Origin: Caenorhabditis remanei
Taxonomy: Eukaryota; Nematoda; Chromadorea; Rhabditida; Rhabditidae
DNA: 64,000 nt
NCBI RefSeq assembly: GCF_010183535.1
Contig: NC_071332.1
Location: 12,028,001-12,092,000, forward strand
Direction: 5' to 3'
Positions 12,266-24,341 of this stretch are shown here, piece after piece. The notes below the pieces were generated by a model. It had not been told where the DNA came from. It searched no databases and was given only the letters and a program-made list of their open reading frames with translations. The stretch's first letter is position 1, and every line of letters starts with the position of its first letter. Both the position numbers and the translations under genes were made by a program.

Positions 12266-12288
12266 CTTATATACGGAATTCTTATCAG
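12266..12288 (-). promoter_or_regulatory. MSP promoter module: GATA site plus TATA box
   Basis: Reading on the minus strand, CTGATAAG is followed after a fixed short spacer by TCCGTATATAAG. The same module with the same spacing precedes the other two MSP genes. GATA-type sites upstream of msp genes are known to act through the GATA factor ELT-1 in spermatogenesis. Confidence 0.75.
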
Positions 12289-12299
12289 CATATTCAATC

Positions 12300-14601
12300 T
12301 GCTCTAGATTAAATGTGGCGATAAGGTTGTAAGTTCACAGAAAAATATCACGTTCTGGAGTTTTCGAAAAGTTTTATTTTTTTCTGAACGTGTTGCCCAC
12401 TTCAATGCTCACTAATTTTGATAGTGTCAGTTATCTTCTTTGACACTTGACTTTCTCTTTTTCAATTTGAACTGGTGTTCCGTGTATTTCTCACCTGGTC
12501 TATGATTAATAACATTCTGCAGACCTTATTCAAAAATGCATGTGTTCTTTTGGTTCGTTTTCTGTCTGATTTACTGAAATAGTAGACCAAAACGGGGTTC
12601 CAAGAAAATCCGTATTTTCAGTTGTCTCTTTTGGAAAGTTAAGACAAGGTTAAGGAATAGTACAGCTAGAATTATTCGGTTTGATGACAAGGTTCCCTGA
12701 TTCTACTTCTGTCTTCTATCCATTTTATAGAATTGATGATTCCTGATCTCGTTTCTGTTTCAATATCATGTCCGAATCCACCAGGATAATTTGTTTTGCC
12801 CTTCTTTCTCTCCAGTATATTAGTACATGCTTCTTCCGGTTGACTTGTTCACCTCTTCCCCCAACTGATCCCGTCAACTTCAAACAACTATCCGCCTCCT
12901 CTATCTCTCTCACCACAATATTACCGATGCATTTTTATTTTTATATTTCGTTTTACACATCTCTTCTCTCATCATCAATTGACACGAAAATTTGTCAGAA
13001 AATCATGTATTTCGGGCGGGGCCTTTCGGTTTTGCCCAATGAGCTTCCGGTGTGAGCCGCCAAAGAGCAAAAACGTGTGCTCTTTAGAGATAATCAGTGA
13101 TAAGAGAAAAATGAGAAAGATAGAAGAAGAAGAAAGACAAGAAAAAATAATAATGTGGTGACAAGAAGGATTAGTTTGTATTCTATCTTTTCTAATCAGC
13201 TGTGTAAATCTCTTGGAGAGAAGAAGAAGAACAAGTGCAGAAAATAGATTCGATTTTTGACTTTTGACAAAATTTTGAGCATAAATTCAGGTTAGACTAG
13301 CAATACAAACCCATTTCATTTCTATACCAACTATTCTTTCGTATTGTTGTTTTCTTTGTTTTCTTTACTTTTTCCTCTCTTTTTTCAATTAATGAAGCAT
13401 GAAGAATGCATTCAACTATTTGGAGGAAAATGGAAGAGGAACAAAAGTAGGCAAGGTTATTGTAATGGTAAAGAATAAGAACTGGTAAATATGGCTAATA
13501 TATCTAGCCTAGCATATTGGGAATGCCTTTGACTTTAGATTTTTTCCGCAAAGTCTAGATATTAATATTCTGAAATGAGCTCAATAAGCGATTTCTTATG
13601 GTCTTGAAGTTCTGAATGACGTCATTTTTGACAGTCCATTAGATGACTAACACTTGTTCACGGTCAGCCGTGATGACCCAATGAAAAAAGATGAAATAAA
13701 AAGAGAATTAAAGAAAAAAGTACCTAATTCGATTTGGTGATAACCCAATCTTCCAACTATTCTCATTGATTTCCGATTCCATACTAAAAATAGACCGAAA
13801 TTTTGAACTATTCCAAAAGAAAGAATTTTCAAAGTTCTTATTTTAATCCCTACTCTTCACTCCTTTTTTGAAAATTCGCTCTTTTTCTTCACCATTTTTT
13901 TTTGGAAATTATGTTATCTGCTGACTCTTTTTTTCCATTTCTTCCCTTTGAATGTTTTCTTTTCCCACTTTTCATCCGGTGTTTGTCTCTTTTTTGTTTC
14001 GAACCATTTTCTCGTCTCCTCTGGCCATTAGTTCGATTGGTAAAAGAGACGGAATGCTCTTTTTGCAAAATTGCGGGAGAATTTGGAGTTGAAAAAAACT
14101 AGGAACCTCCTTCTCTACCAATCTTTCGTGTTTGTTATTCGATTTGAAGAGAGAGGGGGCTCCATAGGCCACGCCCCTTTTTGGAAAGAAGGAAAAGGGT
14201 GGAGATGGAGGGGTGATCATTCCGTTCTTTGTTTCTGAGGGAATAAAAAAGATGAATTTCGAGAAGTTATTCAAATTGAACATCACTTTTTCAGAAATTT
14301 TTATATTCTCTGAAGTATTTTATCTTTTTTCCTCGTAGCTCTCTTTCATCTACGGTTCTCAACTTTTTCAATTTCCTACATTCACCCCTTTTCCTTCTTT
14401 TTTTTCTTTTTCACCGAATAGAATACCAACATTTTCAGTCATCGAAGCTTGAGAATCACTTTTTTCCATTTTTCCATTAGTCACCCTCTTTTCTTTTTCT
14501 TCCCCAAAATTGTTTTCAATCAAAATATCGACCAATTTTCTTTCAGGTATATCAAACCTTCTTCTTACTCCTTCCCCCATCCATTATAGTAGGATGAAAT
14601 A
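12300..14601. other. Intergenic, about 2.3 kb
   Basis: AT-rich with many short open frames on both strands; none has signal peptide, domain or splice support. Possible regulatory space for the divergent MSP and phospholipase-B-like genes. Confidence 0.4.
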
Positions 14602-16817
14602 ATGGGTCATCTGAATTCAAGTCTTTTGAATCTTCTGTTTCTATTCTTCTCATCGACACGGTGTCAGCATATTCGGAACGATGATTTTCTAACGAGAACG
14701 GAAGAGAAGCTGACAACAGATAGGGATTTTTACGATCAGTGGATGGAGTTGATCACATTACAGGTTGGAGAGAAGACTCAAGAATTCAGAATTATAGGCC
14801 TCATTCCTTCTCTTAAGAAATTTCCCATACCAAAAAAAGGAAGAATGTTTCGTTTTCCCTTTTCGACTTTTTTTGACAAATAGCTGGCTCATTTTTCATT
14901 TATTTTTCTTTGCGGGAAACCAGCGAAGACTATAAATCATGAAAGGAAACTAATGGCTTCGGACTAGTTATGGAAGGGTACTTAGGTCTCAGTACCCTCA
15001 AATAACCTCACTATCTGAAATACAATCTTTTTACAGAACTCTCAACTAGAAGAGCAACAAACTGACTATCCTCTGGATTATGTTTTGACAGATCTTGCTC
15101 AATGTGGTCCTCGAAAAACTGCAGTTCCAGCACTGAATGACGTTCATCATTTGCAAGCGAATTCGATTAAAATTTATGGAGAATTGGGACAACTCTCTTC
15201 GTATTGTCCCAGTAATTATACTTTGTTACAGAAAGGTGAGGAGCGATACAGACAAGATATAACAGGGGTTTTCTGTCATCGGTTTCCGATTTGTAGAACG
15301 AAAACTCAACTTCAGAAACTTTTTTTGGATTAACAAGTTTGTGAAATTTCGAATTCAAAAAATTCTCCCTTACCTTCAAATTATTCAAATTTCAAACGAT
15401 ATACTCATAAAGAAACCTTTTATGATATATCTCGTACCTGGCAGATGTCCTCTTCCCACCTCATAATCCTCATCTCCGAGGTATCCATCCTCATCCAAAA
15501 CAACCCTCTCATCCCTGTTATATTTCTATGTCCCTCTAATTACCAGCTTATTTTCTTTCTCTCTATTTCTCTCTCTCTCCCAAAATGAGAGCTTTTAATG
15601 AGGACGTTCCTCTTGCCCTTTTCTCGAGAATTTTCCCCGGGGATTTTTAATTTCAATTTCAAGATTCAACTCCAAATTTAAATTCCTACATTACTTTTGC
15701 AGGAATCTTGGGGCCATGTAATCTTCGATCTTCTGAAATGTCACTCCCCTCTCTTCCATCAATGCTTCAACTTCGTGGAGCACAACTTCAAAAGATTGAA
15801 TCAAATCAATTAGATGAATCATTAGCGGATCAAGCAAGAGATATTGGGGAGAATATTCGAAGAATTGAAGGATTCGAGAATGAATGGAAAATGATTGTGA
15901 TTCTGGCGACGATTCAAGATGGAAAGGCTTCTGAAACAGGACAAACGGCAGTCGAAGTACTTGCAGCTATCGAAGAATTACAAAAATTGATTCCAGAGAA
16001 AACGTTTATCGTAGTTCTCAGATCATCTGGAAGTGGAATCTGGAGAGATGCAAGTCATCAATCTCTGGCTTGTAAAAGTCAATTGGCTCAATGGAAAGTA
16101 CACAATAAATTCAATTACAATTCGGTGTGGGATCAGGTACGAACTTATTTTTTACTAATAAGTACACTTCAAAACTAAGGAAAATCATGCTTGAAACGAA
16201 ATAGATGTTCGTTTTCAGGTTGAAATAATCGTCGAGAAAAACTACCGAAAGCCTCAATTCCACGTAGAAGTTCTTCCACTTCTCAAAGATCCAGGCCTCA
16301 CTAATCTTCCAGATGGGTAAGTTTCTCTTGATCATCTCAATCAATCTTTTTCTTTTCTTTCACAGTGTGGATCTCAGTGTTCTCGGCTACGACTGCGCTC
16401 ATTTCTCTGAGCGAGGGCTCTCTCTTCTTCATCTTGCCGTTTGGAATTCTCTTTTCACAAGAAATTCAGCAAGAGAATCACAATATCGACCGACAGCTTC
16501 TCAAGTTTTGTGTCCCGATCCAACATGTCCATTTATCCGGACTCCTTCGAACTCTGACATGTGCATTTGGACGGGTACAATGGTGAGCAATCAATCGATA
16601 ATTGAAATAAAAACCATATAGTTTTCAGCCTGACGACGAATTCTATTGGGTTGATTACCTGATATTCATTGGCATCTGGGTTCTCCTGATGGTTCTTCTA
16701 GTGATAATCTTCTACTGCATTTGCGTTACAAGAAGAGTTGCATCCGAGAAGACGCCTACCAAAGCTTTTGGAGCAAGCTTTAGTTCGATTAAATTTATAG
16801 ATGAGGACGTTGTTTAG
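14602..16817 (+). CDS. PLB1-like membrane-anchored GDSL family protein, probable pseudoenzyme
   Basis: Six exons (14602-14763, 15037-15235, 15703-16136, 16219-16316, 16366-16582, 16629-16817) give 432 residues. A signal peptide (MGHLNSSLLNLLFLFFSSTR) leads a lumenal domain with the phospholipase B1 layout: ALNDVHHLQANSIKIYGELG, later NEWKMIVILATIQDGKASE, then DLSVLGYDCAHFSERGL and CPFIRTPSNS. One membrane helix near the C-terminus (YLIFIGIWVLLMVLLVIIFY) precedes a short cytosolic tail, as in membrane phospholipase B. The GDS(L) nucleophile block reads GQL and the GGND block reads ATIQD, while the D-x-x-H block (DCAH) is kept. Catalysis is therefore doubtful; a binding or signalling role is possible. 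Confidence 0.82.
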
Positions 16818-17005
16818 AAAAAACGCAAAATTGAATCTCTAAAAAGCGGGTAGTAATCACAATGTTTGCATTTCTGTGATAAATACTTTCGAGTTTAAAT
16901 ATTTTTTATAAAGAGAGGAAGCTGATAAAATGTTGAGTGTGTACCGGAGTTGGAGGCAATAGAATATAGAATAAATAATAAATTGTATTATTTATAATAG
17001 GAAGT

Positions 17006-17652
17006 TTATGCTTTCTCGTAGACACGGGTGCACTTGACTCCGTTGCAGGTGCAGACAATGACGAGCTTTCCGTTCTCGATGTATCTCTCGATACGGGAGT
17101 CTTTTCCTCCTCCCTTACCGGTCTCGAGTTGAACGAGCTTGTCTCCTTCGATGTTGAAGACACTGGACACCTGAAAATCATAAAGTTAGCATAATAGGGA
17201 AAAAACTTGTTCGATTAAAGAACACATCCTCTCACGTTTCAATACGCAAGTTTTTTAACCAAGAGAACAATGATAACTACTTGCCTCACGTCCATCGGCG
17301 GTCTTCTCATCGCTGGCATTTCCAAGCTTCCAGGTGATAGTGTAGTTCTTGAAAGTCGAGTTGGAGTTCATGGTCCATTCGTCTCCCTTGATGGCAAACT
17401 CGAGAGTTGGCTTGGTCTTGGTGGCAATGGTACGGACGGCCCATCCGACTCCAACCTCCTTGAGGTAGTCATCGAAGTTCTCCGAAGAAACGAAGTTCCA
17501 CTTTCCAACGATATCGGTTTGGATTGGCATGTTTTTCTGATCATAAATATTACAAAGGTAGAAGAGGAGACAAGAGAAGATAAAAGAGAACGCGAAACGA
17601 AGAAGAAAGTCACCATTGCACAATGAGCGGTTCTGATGAAAGCAGCGAACAT
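17006..17652 (-). CDS. lbp-9: Intracellular lipid-binding protein (FABP family), LBP-9-like
   Basis: Fatty-acid-binding proteins are 10-strand beta-barrels that carry fatty acids and retinoids. Exons 17652-17614, 17536-17285 and 17170-17006 give 151 residues. The FABP proper starts at the internal [19 protein letters not shown] (136 residues). Typical motifs are GKWNF...[17 protein letters not shown] at the start, [14 protein letters not shown] in the middle and the closing [20 protein letters not shown] with a final R-x-Y. The second intron uses a GC donor (GCAAGT). Exon 1 adds 13-15 residues ([13 protein letters not shown]...) with no acids, possibly leader or 5' UTR. The symbol rests on family plus the neighbouring nhr and comt genes, from memory. 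Confidence 0.85.
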
Positions 17653-18753
17653 TGGACTCCGAGATAGATAACTGAATCGAATCGAATCGAACCGTACTAA
17701 ACTAAACTACCGAAACGAAAAGTTCTAGAACTGCAGAAATCTCCACGTGTTTATTCCGTAAACAAACAGAAATAGAAAGAGGGGTCACGTGCAGGAGAAA
17801 AAACAAAAGTGATTTCAAAAAAATCTTCTAGAATATTTAGCAACGTGGAATTCAATTTCGAAACGGCAGCTGCAAAGAAATTTCGAAAGAAGGACATATA
17901 GAAAGTGTATCAGACTGTCGAAGAGTGGCGTGAGCGCAGAATGGCCTCCACCGCTGCCCCTCGCGTCCCTCACAGAAATAGTGTGGACCCAGAGAGAAAA
18001 CGAGGGACAAAAAACTGCGGCGCGGAGGGGACAGCGACCAGTGTTCGTCTCGTGGCTCTTCTTCTCACTGTTTTCCGTATCTCTCCGCACATCTCGCCAC
18101 CGGCACAGGGCCGCCCACGGGAGAGAATCGAAGTCAAAGCAAAAACTGTGTAGAAAACAACAATATATAGTGTGACTCAGGGGAGAAAAATCTGTATAAT
18201 TGTGCTGGAAGGTATGAAAAACAGAAGAGAGATGAAAACAAGCCGAGAGACAGATTGCAAGAAATAACAAGAACTGTAAAGTCAAGAGAGATGAAACGAA
18301 GGTTTAAGAAATGGGAGGCAATAAAAGAAAAATACCAAGGCTTCAGAATATTTTGCAAGAAACAGCCCCTTTCGATTAAAAAATGACTTGTATTATAGTG
18401 GACAGATGGCCCCGAATGCCATCGAGAACCTCAAAAATGCTAATTCTGAAATAATACAAGAAACACTGTTTCGAAAAAAATAAAGGTGAACAATCAAATT
18501 TGAAGATAAAGTAAGCGGTTCAACCTATATTAATGAGGCCGGAGGCAAACTGAGAAAAAAACCGCTATTCATACTGAGAATTTCAACATGCTTGAGTAAA
18601 AACCAGAAAGTTTTCTAAATCAAGTAAAAATTGACAAAAACTGTTACAAATTCAAGAAACATTTAGCAAAAACAATGGAAAAAACAATCAACAAAATAAA
18701 AAAAAAGCGCCGCGCGGAAGCTCGGGTCTCGACACGATTTTGTAAAAGTGCAA

Positions 18754-18783
18754 CTTAAATACTGTATTAAATACTGTATTTTT
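18754..18783. repeat. Tandem palindromic AAATACTGTATT units
   Basis: Two adjacent copies of TAAATACTGTATT, followed by a T-run. The unit is itself nearly palindromic. Function unknown. Confidence 0.45.
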
Positions 18784-18978
18784 ACAAGTTGTTTTTTTTT
18801 CTTCAAATTCCAGGTTAAAATTCTCATCGAGTTTTCTTTAATTGAAACTCTTTCAGAATTTTATAACTATCCTGCAGGGCACCCAAAAATTTAAAGTAAA
18901 GTTTTTCGCAACAATAATTCGAGAAAAGCCAAGAACATCTATTAATTCTTCAGTTTCAAAAAGTAACTTTTACGAAAT

Positions 18979-19022
18979 GTCGAAAGTTCTTTTGCTTTAA
19001 ACGAAAGTTCTTTTGCCTTAAA
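18979..19022. repeat. Two tandem copies of a 22 bp unit
   Basis: CGAAAGTTCTTTTGCTTTAAA is followed directly by a near copy ending CCTTAAA (one substitution). Likely a local duplication. Confidence 0.55.
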
Positions 19023-19191
19023 GAACATGATCAGTTGGCAGACGAATGTTAGTATCAAAATCCCCAGGCACCATTTAATCGTCTTCTGCAAAATTCTGAG
19101 TGAAATGTTTCCATTTTCTATTTCCCTCCTTCCCAAACACCTAATCCCTTGTTTTTCAATTTCCGATTCGATTAATAATGCTGTCGTCTAA

Positions 19192-19217
19192 TACAAACTA
19201 CAATTTTCGTAGTTTGT
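19192..19217. repeat. Perfect short hairpin
   Basis: ACAAACTAC and its exact complement GTAGTTTGT are separated by 7 bases, forming a possible stem-loop upstream of the nuclear receptor gene. Significance unknown. Confidence 0.4.
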
Positions 19218-19653
19218 GCAACCACTATAAACTACAAATTCTACATTTGTTTGCGCTTGTCTTCGCATTACATTCTCACTCTCAATTCATGTCTTTTTGG
19301 TCGAGAAATTCAATTTTCGTGTTGCTTTTGCAGCAAAGTTTCTGATATCTCTGACTGAAAATCTAACAAAAAACATGCACTCATCGAAATCCATTTTCTC
19401 TCAAATGTTCTATTCCTCTTATTTAGTCGCCCTGTTATTGGTGGCAAAGACAGCAACGTAGTAGACATCCGACCACAAACTACACTTTTTCTCTTCTCTT
19501 TACTATTTTCTCCGCAAAGCTGGTCTGCGTATTCGTCTCTCTTTCCTTTCCGACTACATTCCCTACACTCTAACACACCAATCGCCCTTATCAAGTGTCT
19601 TATGGCTGTTCTTCATCGATTTTCCCGTTTTTCTGACATTTTTAACCTTTCAG

Positions 19654-21362
19654 ATGACCACAAAATTGGAAGAGGAATCCTCGCCGTTTTCGCTACCCGT
19701 GTCACCAATGGAATCGAATAGTTTAAATTCGTCATCGTCGACAGCTGAGAAGAAGAACTGCGCTGTTTGTCGAGAAGAAGGAGACGGCTACCATTTTGGA
19801 GCAGAAGCATGCAGGTATGCTTAAGGCAAGAGAAAAAATACCTTAAAATTCATGTTATTAGAGCGTGTGCTGCCTTCTTCCGTCGAAGTGTTTCATTGGA
19901 CAAGAAATATTTATGCCGAGGATCTAATGATTGTGATATTGCAGCAAGTGAGATTAATAATTCTAAAACAATATAAAGAAAAGCTGAACTTTGAAAAAAT
20001 ACAAGTAGCTGAAAAATAAGTTTTAACTCTTTAAAGATTTCAGACATTCGCTGTATGTGCCGTGCATGTCGGTTCACAAAATGTCTCGAAGTAGGAATGA
20101 ATCCGGCTGGTGTTCAACAAAGACGTGATACGATAGGAAAACGAGATATCAAACATGAATCGCCAAATATGAATATTTATCAAGCGCTCGGGGCTATGGT
20201 TGAAACGACCCCAACTACGAGTATACCATCACCCCTCGTCGATGATTTACCAATGTCATTTAATGAAGAAATGACTATTTTGACAAAGATGAGAGTGAAT
20301 TATCGGAAAATGGACAATGCACGGTTGGTTATTCACAGAAAGGATGGACAAAGTCTATTCAAAGAGAAAGCTCCGAAAGCTGTGAATTATAAAGAAGCGG
20401 CCGAGCAGAGTATTCGAGAAGTTAATCTTGTTGCTGACTGGATTGCTTGGTGTTTCGAGGACTTCGTAGAACTTCCGATTGATCAGAAGGTAAAACTACC
20501 GAATTGAACTTCTTATATCGCTTTTTTTTCTTTCAGAAAGTTCTTTTCCGTAATTTCTACACACCATTTAGCATGCTCGAAGGTGCATTCTTATGCCATA
20601 TCAATGATACATCTAATGCCATAATTTTCCCTTCTGGGGACTACATTGACATTGAAAACCTCGATAAATTCTTCTACGACCCTGACGCAGAGCAACCGAT
20701 GACGGCAGACGAAATCAACAAGTGAGTATGTAGTCCCGCATAGTCACGGCGTAAAGAAACCGATACTGACATTTTTGTAGAAACTGTATTTCGGCATTTT
20801 GCCAGCGCAAAAGTCTGGTTGTTTTGACCCGTAAGAAAGTTGTGCAACTTTGAAATCACGATAAAAGAAACACCCTATTCAAATACGTATAGATGTTGCA
20901 GAATGTTCCAACCATCTTTCGAGCTCCATCGCCGCTCTCTTATTCTTCCAATGATGGCCGAAAAGGTTGACGTGTTCGAGTTTTTCGCTCTTTGCACAAT
21001 TCTTTTCTGGGATTTCGGATTAGACGATCAGACAGATGAATGCATGATTATTGGAAAGAAAGTAAAAGATCGAGTCATGAGAGAGCTGGCGTTCTATTTG
21101 AGACATGCGAAGAAATTAAATGAACCGGCGATTCGAGTTGCAACGTTGCTCACACTCCTTCCAGCTGTTCAGGTATGTAAACTATATTTTGACACTTCTA
21201 CAGTTCTAGATGATTGTCACTATAACACTAACGAAGTTTGAAAACCTGATTTTTCAGAGAAGCGTTCGTCGATTCCAAGAAGACATTGAAATCACTAGTG
21301 TCTTCAACATTTATGCACCTGGAAAAGCATTCTACGATCTTGTCAATGGAAAATTTTGTTAA
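19654..21362 (+). CDS. nhr-86: Nuclear hormone receptor, NHR-86-like
   Basis: Ligand-regulated transcription factor of the expanded HNF4-derived nematode family. Six exons (19654-19814, 19862-19947, 20044-20489, 20537-20721, 20902-21172, 21258-21362) give 417 residues. The DNA-binding domain has both zinc modules: CAVCREEGDGYHFG with P-box CRACAAFFRR, then CRGSNDCDI and NIRCMCRACRFTKCLEVGM. After a hinge, the ligand-binding domain runs from about residue 190 (ADWIAWCFEDFVELPIDQK...) to the end. TTTAACCTTTCAG abuts the ATG and looks like a trans-splice acceptor. C. elegans nhr-86 lies near lbp-9 and comt genes, as here, which supports but does not prove orthology. Confidence 0.88.
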
Positions 21363-21679
21363 TTATTACATTTTCCCCAACCCATATCTGTAAAATTCTT
21401 CAGCAAACTCATAACGTGTATTTTAAAATTCTGTTTAGTTGTCTCTCCTAGTTCCTCCACTCGTATAACGTGTATTTCCCTCTAGAATTGCGTTAATCTG
21501 TTTCTTTAGAACTCATGCTTCAACTTCAATGATGTTGTTCTTTCAAAACAAAAACTATGTTGGATTAACAGCGGGAGTGAATTTATGAAATTCACAGGTG
21601 CAAATACAATAGGAACTGCTTTATTTTGTTGGAAGCTAGAAACAGAAAGTCATGGAAACCGAATGTTTTGGAGTGCTCT
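21363..21679. other. Intergenic between convergent nhr and MSP genes
   Basis: Holds the two 3' ends. No additional feature seen. Confidence 0.4.
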
Positions 21680-22113
21680 TTATGGATTGTACTCGATTGG
21701 CAAGTTCTTACGACGGACCATTCCATCTCCTTGGAACCACTCACGACGGAACTGCTTGGCAGCACCATCCGGAGTGTTAGTCCATTCGACGGTGATACGG
21801 TCGTTGTTGGTGTCCTGAAACAGAACAAATGAGAAACTTTTCCTAGTATTATAAGAAAACAAACCTCCTGTCCGAAGGCGAAAGCATCACAGGATACAGC
21901 CAAAAGAACAGCTTCCTTTGGGTCAAGAACTCCACATGGTGGATCGACTCCAAGTCTCTTCATGTTGGTTGTCTTGATTCCATACCCAATACGACGAGCC
22001 GAAGAGTTGATCACCTTGATGTGGTAGGTGTGCTTGTCATCATAAGGGGCATTGAAGACAATCTTGGTTCCTGGCTGGGTCTGGATGTCTCCTGGTGGGA
22101 CGGATTGGGCCAT
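21680..22113 (-). CDS. msp: Major sperm protein (MSP), second copy
   Basis: Exons 22113-21865 and 21814-21680 encode a 127-residue MSP that appears identical in protein sequence to the copy at 11.8 kb. Its 50 bp intron sits at the same codon but has a clearly different sequence from the introns of the other two copies. It lies downstream of an O-methyltransferase on the same strand, and this pair is mirrored at 25.0-26.6 kb. Intact and probably expressed in spermatocytes. Confidence 0.97.
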
Positions 22114-22177
22114 AGTGGTGGTTGGTTGGAAGGAGTTGTTGAGAACTCAATTGAATTTTTAGACGGATTCCCGTTTT

Positions 22178-22200
22178 CTTATATACGGAATACTTATCAG
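22178..22200 (-). promoter_or_regulatory. MSP promoter module: GATA site plus TATA box
   Basis: On the minus strand CTGATAAGTATTCCGTATAT and then AAG, matching the modules of the other two MSP genes in sequence and spacing. Confidence 0.75.
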
Positions 22201-22369
22201 TAGATTTGATCTGCTCTAGATTTGAATGAAGATAAATAGTTCAAGTTCACGTATGAAATCAGAAAAGTTTTATTTGACTATAAATTAAGTACACATATTT
22301 TGATAAAGAGAGAAAGTATTTATGTTTTATTTAACAAAAGGTACATGTGAAATTCCATGAAGATCTAGT

Positions 22370-23310
22370 TTACTTCTTGAAAGCAACATGAGTTCCGTCT
22401 CCGAGGTTCAAAAGAGCCGAGTAGGTTCGAGCGTCCTTGTAAATGATATCATTAGTAGCATGGATTGCAGCATTTTGTGGGTCGTTACGCTGATTCTCAT
22501 CAGCAACTTTTCCTCCTCGTAGACTCTAGAATTAAATTCTATTTTAGAAACATTACACAAATAGGGCACCTGATTCTTCTAAAATAATCCAGTTTCTTAT
22601 TTTTCCATCAAGTTCACTTACGTTATCTACCAAAATGACTCCTCCACTACGAAGAAGAGTGACACATTTCTCGTAATACGCTGGATAACTTGTCTTATCA
22701 GCGTCAATGAAAGCAAAGTCGAAAGTTCCAGATTGACCATTAGCAATGAGTTTATCTGAAATATATTCTACGATGATGGATGTATAGTTTTGAAGGAGAA
22801 AGTACAAAGAGTAGTGTATCCAACTGACCTAGACTCTCGACAGCTGGTCCCTCAACAGTCTTGATCTTCTGGAATGTTTTCTGATCCTTCGATAAGATTG
22901 GAACTCCGAACTTCTTGTAATTGGTATGATCAATGTCAAAAGTGTAGACTTCTCCATCATCTGGAACAGCAAGAGCCCATGCCAACGCAGATGCTCCAGT
23001 GAATGTTCCAACATCTAAAGCACGCTTTCCACCCAATGATCTTATGAAGTTTTGTCCGAAAGTAAGAACTTCTGGAGCTCCGAGCATTCCACCGAACGGA
23101 GCATTTGCAAGAGTCTCCTTTTGTAGTTCAACTTGAAGTGGGATTTGGATTGTCGTGTGCTGAAATTAATATTTTGAGATTTTACCTGTTATTCAGATGT
23201 GCAGATATCCTAAACAAGAGATTATCTGCCTAATTTCTTAAACCAACCTCCGAACAATAAGCAACGATTGGATCAGCACTTTTATTATAACTTTTAGCAA
23301 CAACAGACAT
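22370..23310 (-). CDS. comt: Catechol-type O-methyltransferase
   Basis: SAM-dependent, metal-dependent small-molecule O-methyltransferase (class I, COMT/CCoAOMT type). Exons 23310-23248, 23159-22829, 22755-22622 and 22525-22370 give 227 residues. Visible motifs: the SAM-binding block [20 protein letters not shown], the acidic loop [19 protein letters not shown] (first metal Asp) and GGVILVDN (second metal Asp-Asn). It ends [26 protein letters not shown] about 10 bases before the ATG suggests trans-splicing. C. elegans has comt-3, -4 and -5 in the matching neighbourhood; I cannot say which this is. The last four exon junctions match the second copy exactly in position. Confidence 0.92.
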
Positions 23311-24341
23311 GATTCAGTTCTGAAAATTCACAGAAGTTCAAAATAAGAGTTCAATTCTCATTCCCATCCTTCCCTCCTTTTATATACCAACTTTGTTCAA
23401 TGATCTACGTGAATCTCTTTCTTTCGTAAGAGTTTCATTCAATCTGCGTCTCTTCAATTCTCTACTTCAGATGTCTGCGTCTCTACTATTGCAACTGATC
23501 TATCAAAATGTCTCAGAGTTCAGCGCCACTAGAAAAGAAGTAATGTTGTGATTTGACGCTGATCAAATAGATGTAGTTGGTGAATACGAAGATGAGGATA
23601 TATGATGACGATCCAATAGATCAAATGGTTCAGTTACCATTTTTGACTCATGAAGCTTGTTTCTGAATGAAATGGAGAACGTGTGTTGCAAGAATAGATT
23701 TGAAAAAAAGCTCGTCAGCTCAAACCAAAGCTTCTGTTTTTTCAGAAATCCCACAGCCCAGTTTTCAATTATTCCGTAAAGCCTCAAATCAGAGAGTTAT
23801 AAGAAGACTTAATTGTTTTTGTTTTTCAATTCTCACTTTCCAAGAAAGTAATTTCTGGTTGGGTTTCTCAGAAAACGAAAATAAATACTACTCTATCTGG
23901 TTGTATAAAAACAAGTCACAGTCTGGAATGGTATAACGTTGATTCTCATTACCAAATTCTCTGATTTTGGACTTCTCAGTTTTCATCTTGCCTTGTTTTT
24001 CAAACCTTTTTCATTCTGTGTAGTTTCTTCCATCTCCATTCATCCTATTTCATTCATAATTGCATCTTCTCGTATTTCACGTTTATGTTTCCTCAAACAG
24101 TGATGGTTTCTAACACAAGCGAGCCTTAATATTCCTTTGCCCTGACCTGTTTCGACTTCACAGATTTGATCTGTTGACCTAATAGTATATTGTAGTCTGT
24201 ATCTAGTATCCTTCTCTTTTCATTTCTCCTTTCGTCTAATACTCATTTCTATCTCGATTTCTTTTGGTGTGTTGATGCAGAACTCTGCGCACTATTCTTC
24301 GACGAAAACACAGCTACAAAACACGGAAACCGAATGACTTT
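23311..24341. other. Spacer of the inverted COMT-MSP duplication
   Basis: AT-rich, shared upstream region of two divergent O-methyltransferase genes. No other feature recognised in this part. Confidence 0.4.

Larger units (their letters stand above)
17653..19653. other. Divergent promoter region of lbp and nhr genes
   Basis: About 2 kb between two divergent genes. It contains a GC-richer patch (17.9-18.15 kb) just upstream of the lbp gene, GCGCCGCGCGGAAGCTCGGG near 18,708 resembling dispersed nematode repeat sequence, and short repeats annotated separately. No gene supported. Confidence 0.4.

Noticed and set aside
12872..14880. Short frames around 12.8-14.3 kb on both strands
   Set aside because: No homology, no consistent exon chain. 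The only supported exon nearby begins at 14602.
17815..18285. 156-codon minus-strand frame with hydrophobic start
   Set aside because: Starts well inside promoter sequence, mixed composition, no domain, and overlaps several equally long frames on the other strand. Treated as chance in a GC-richer patch.
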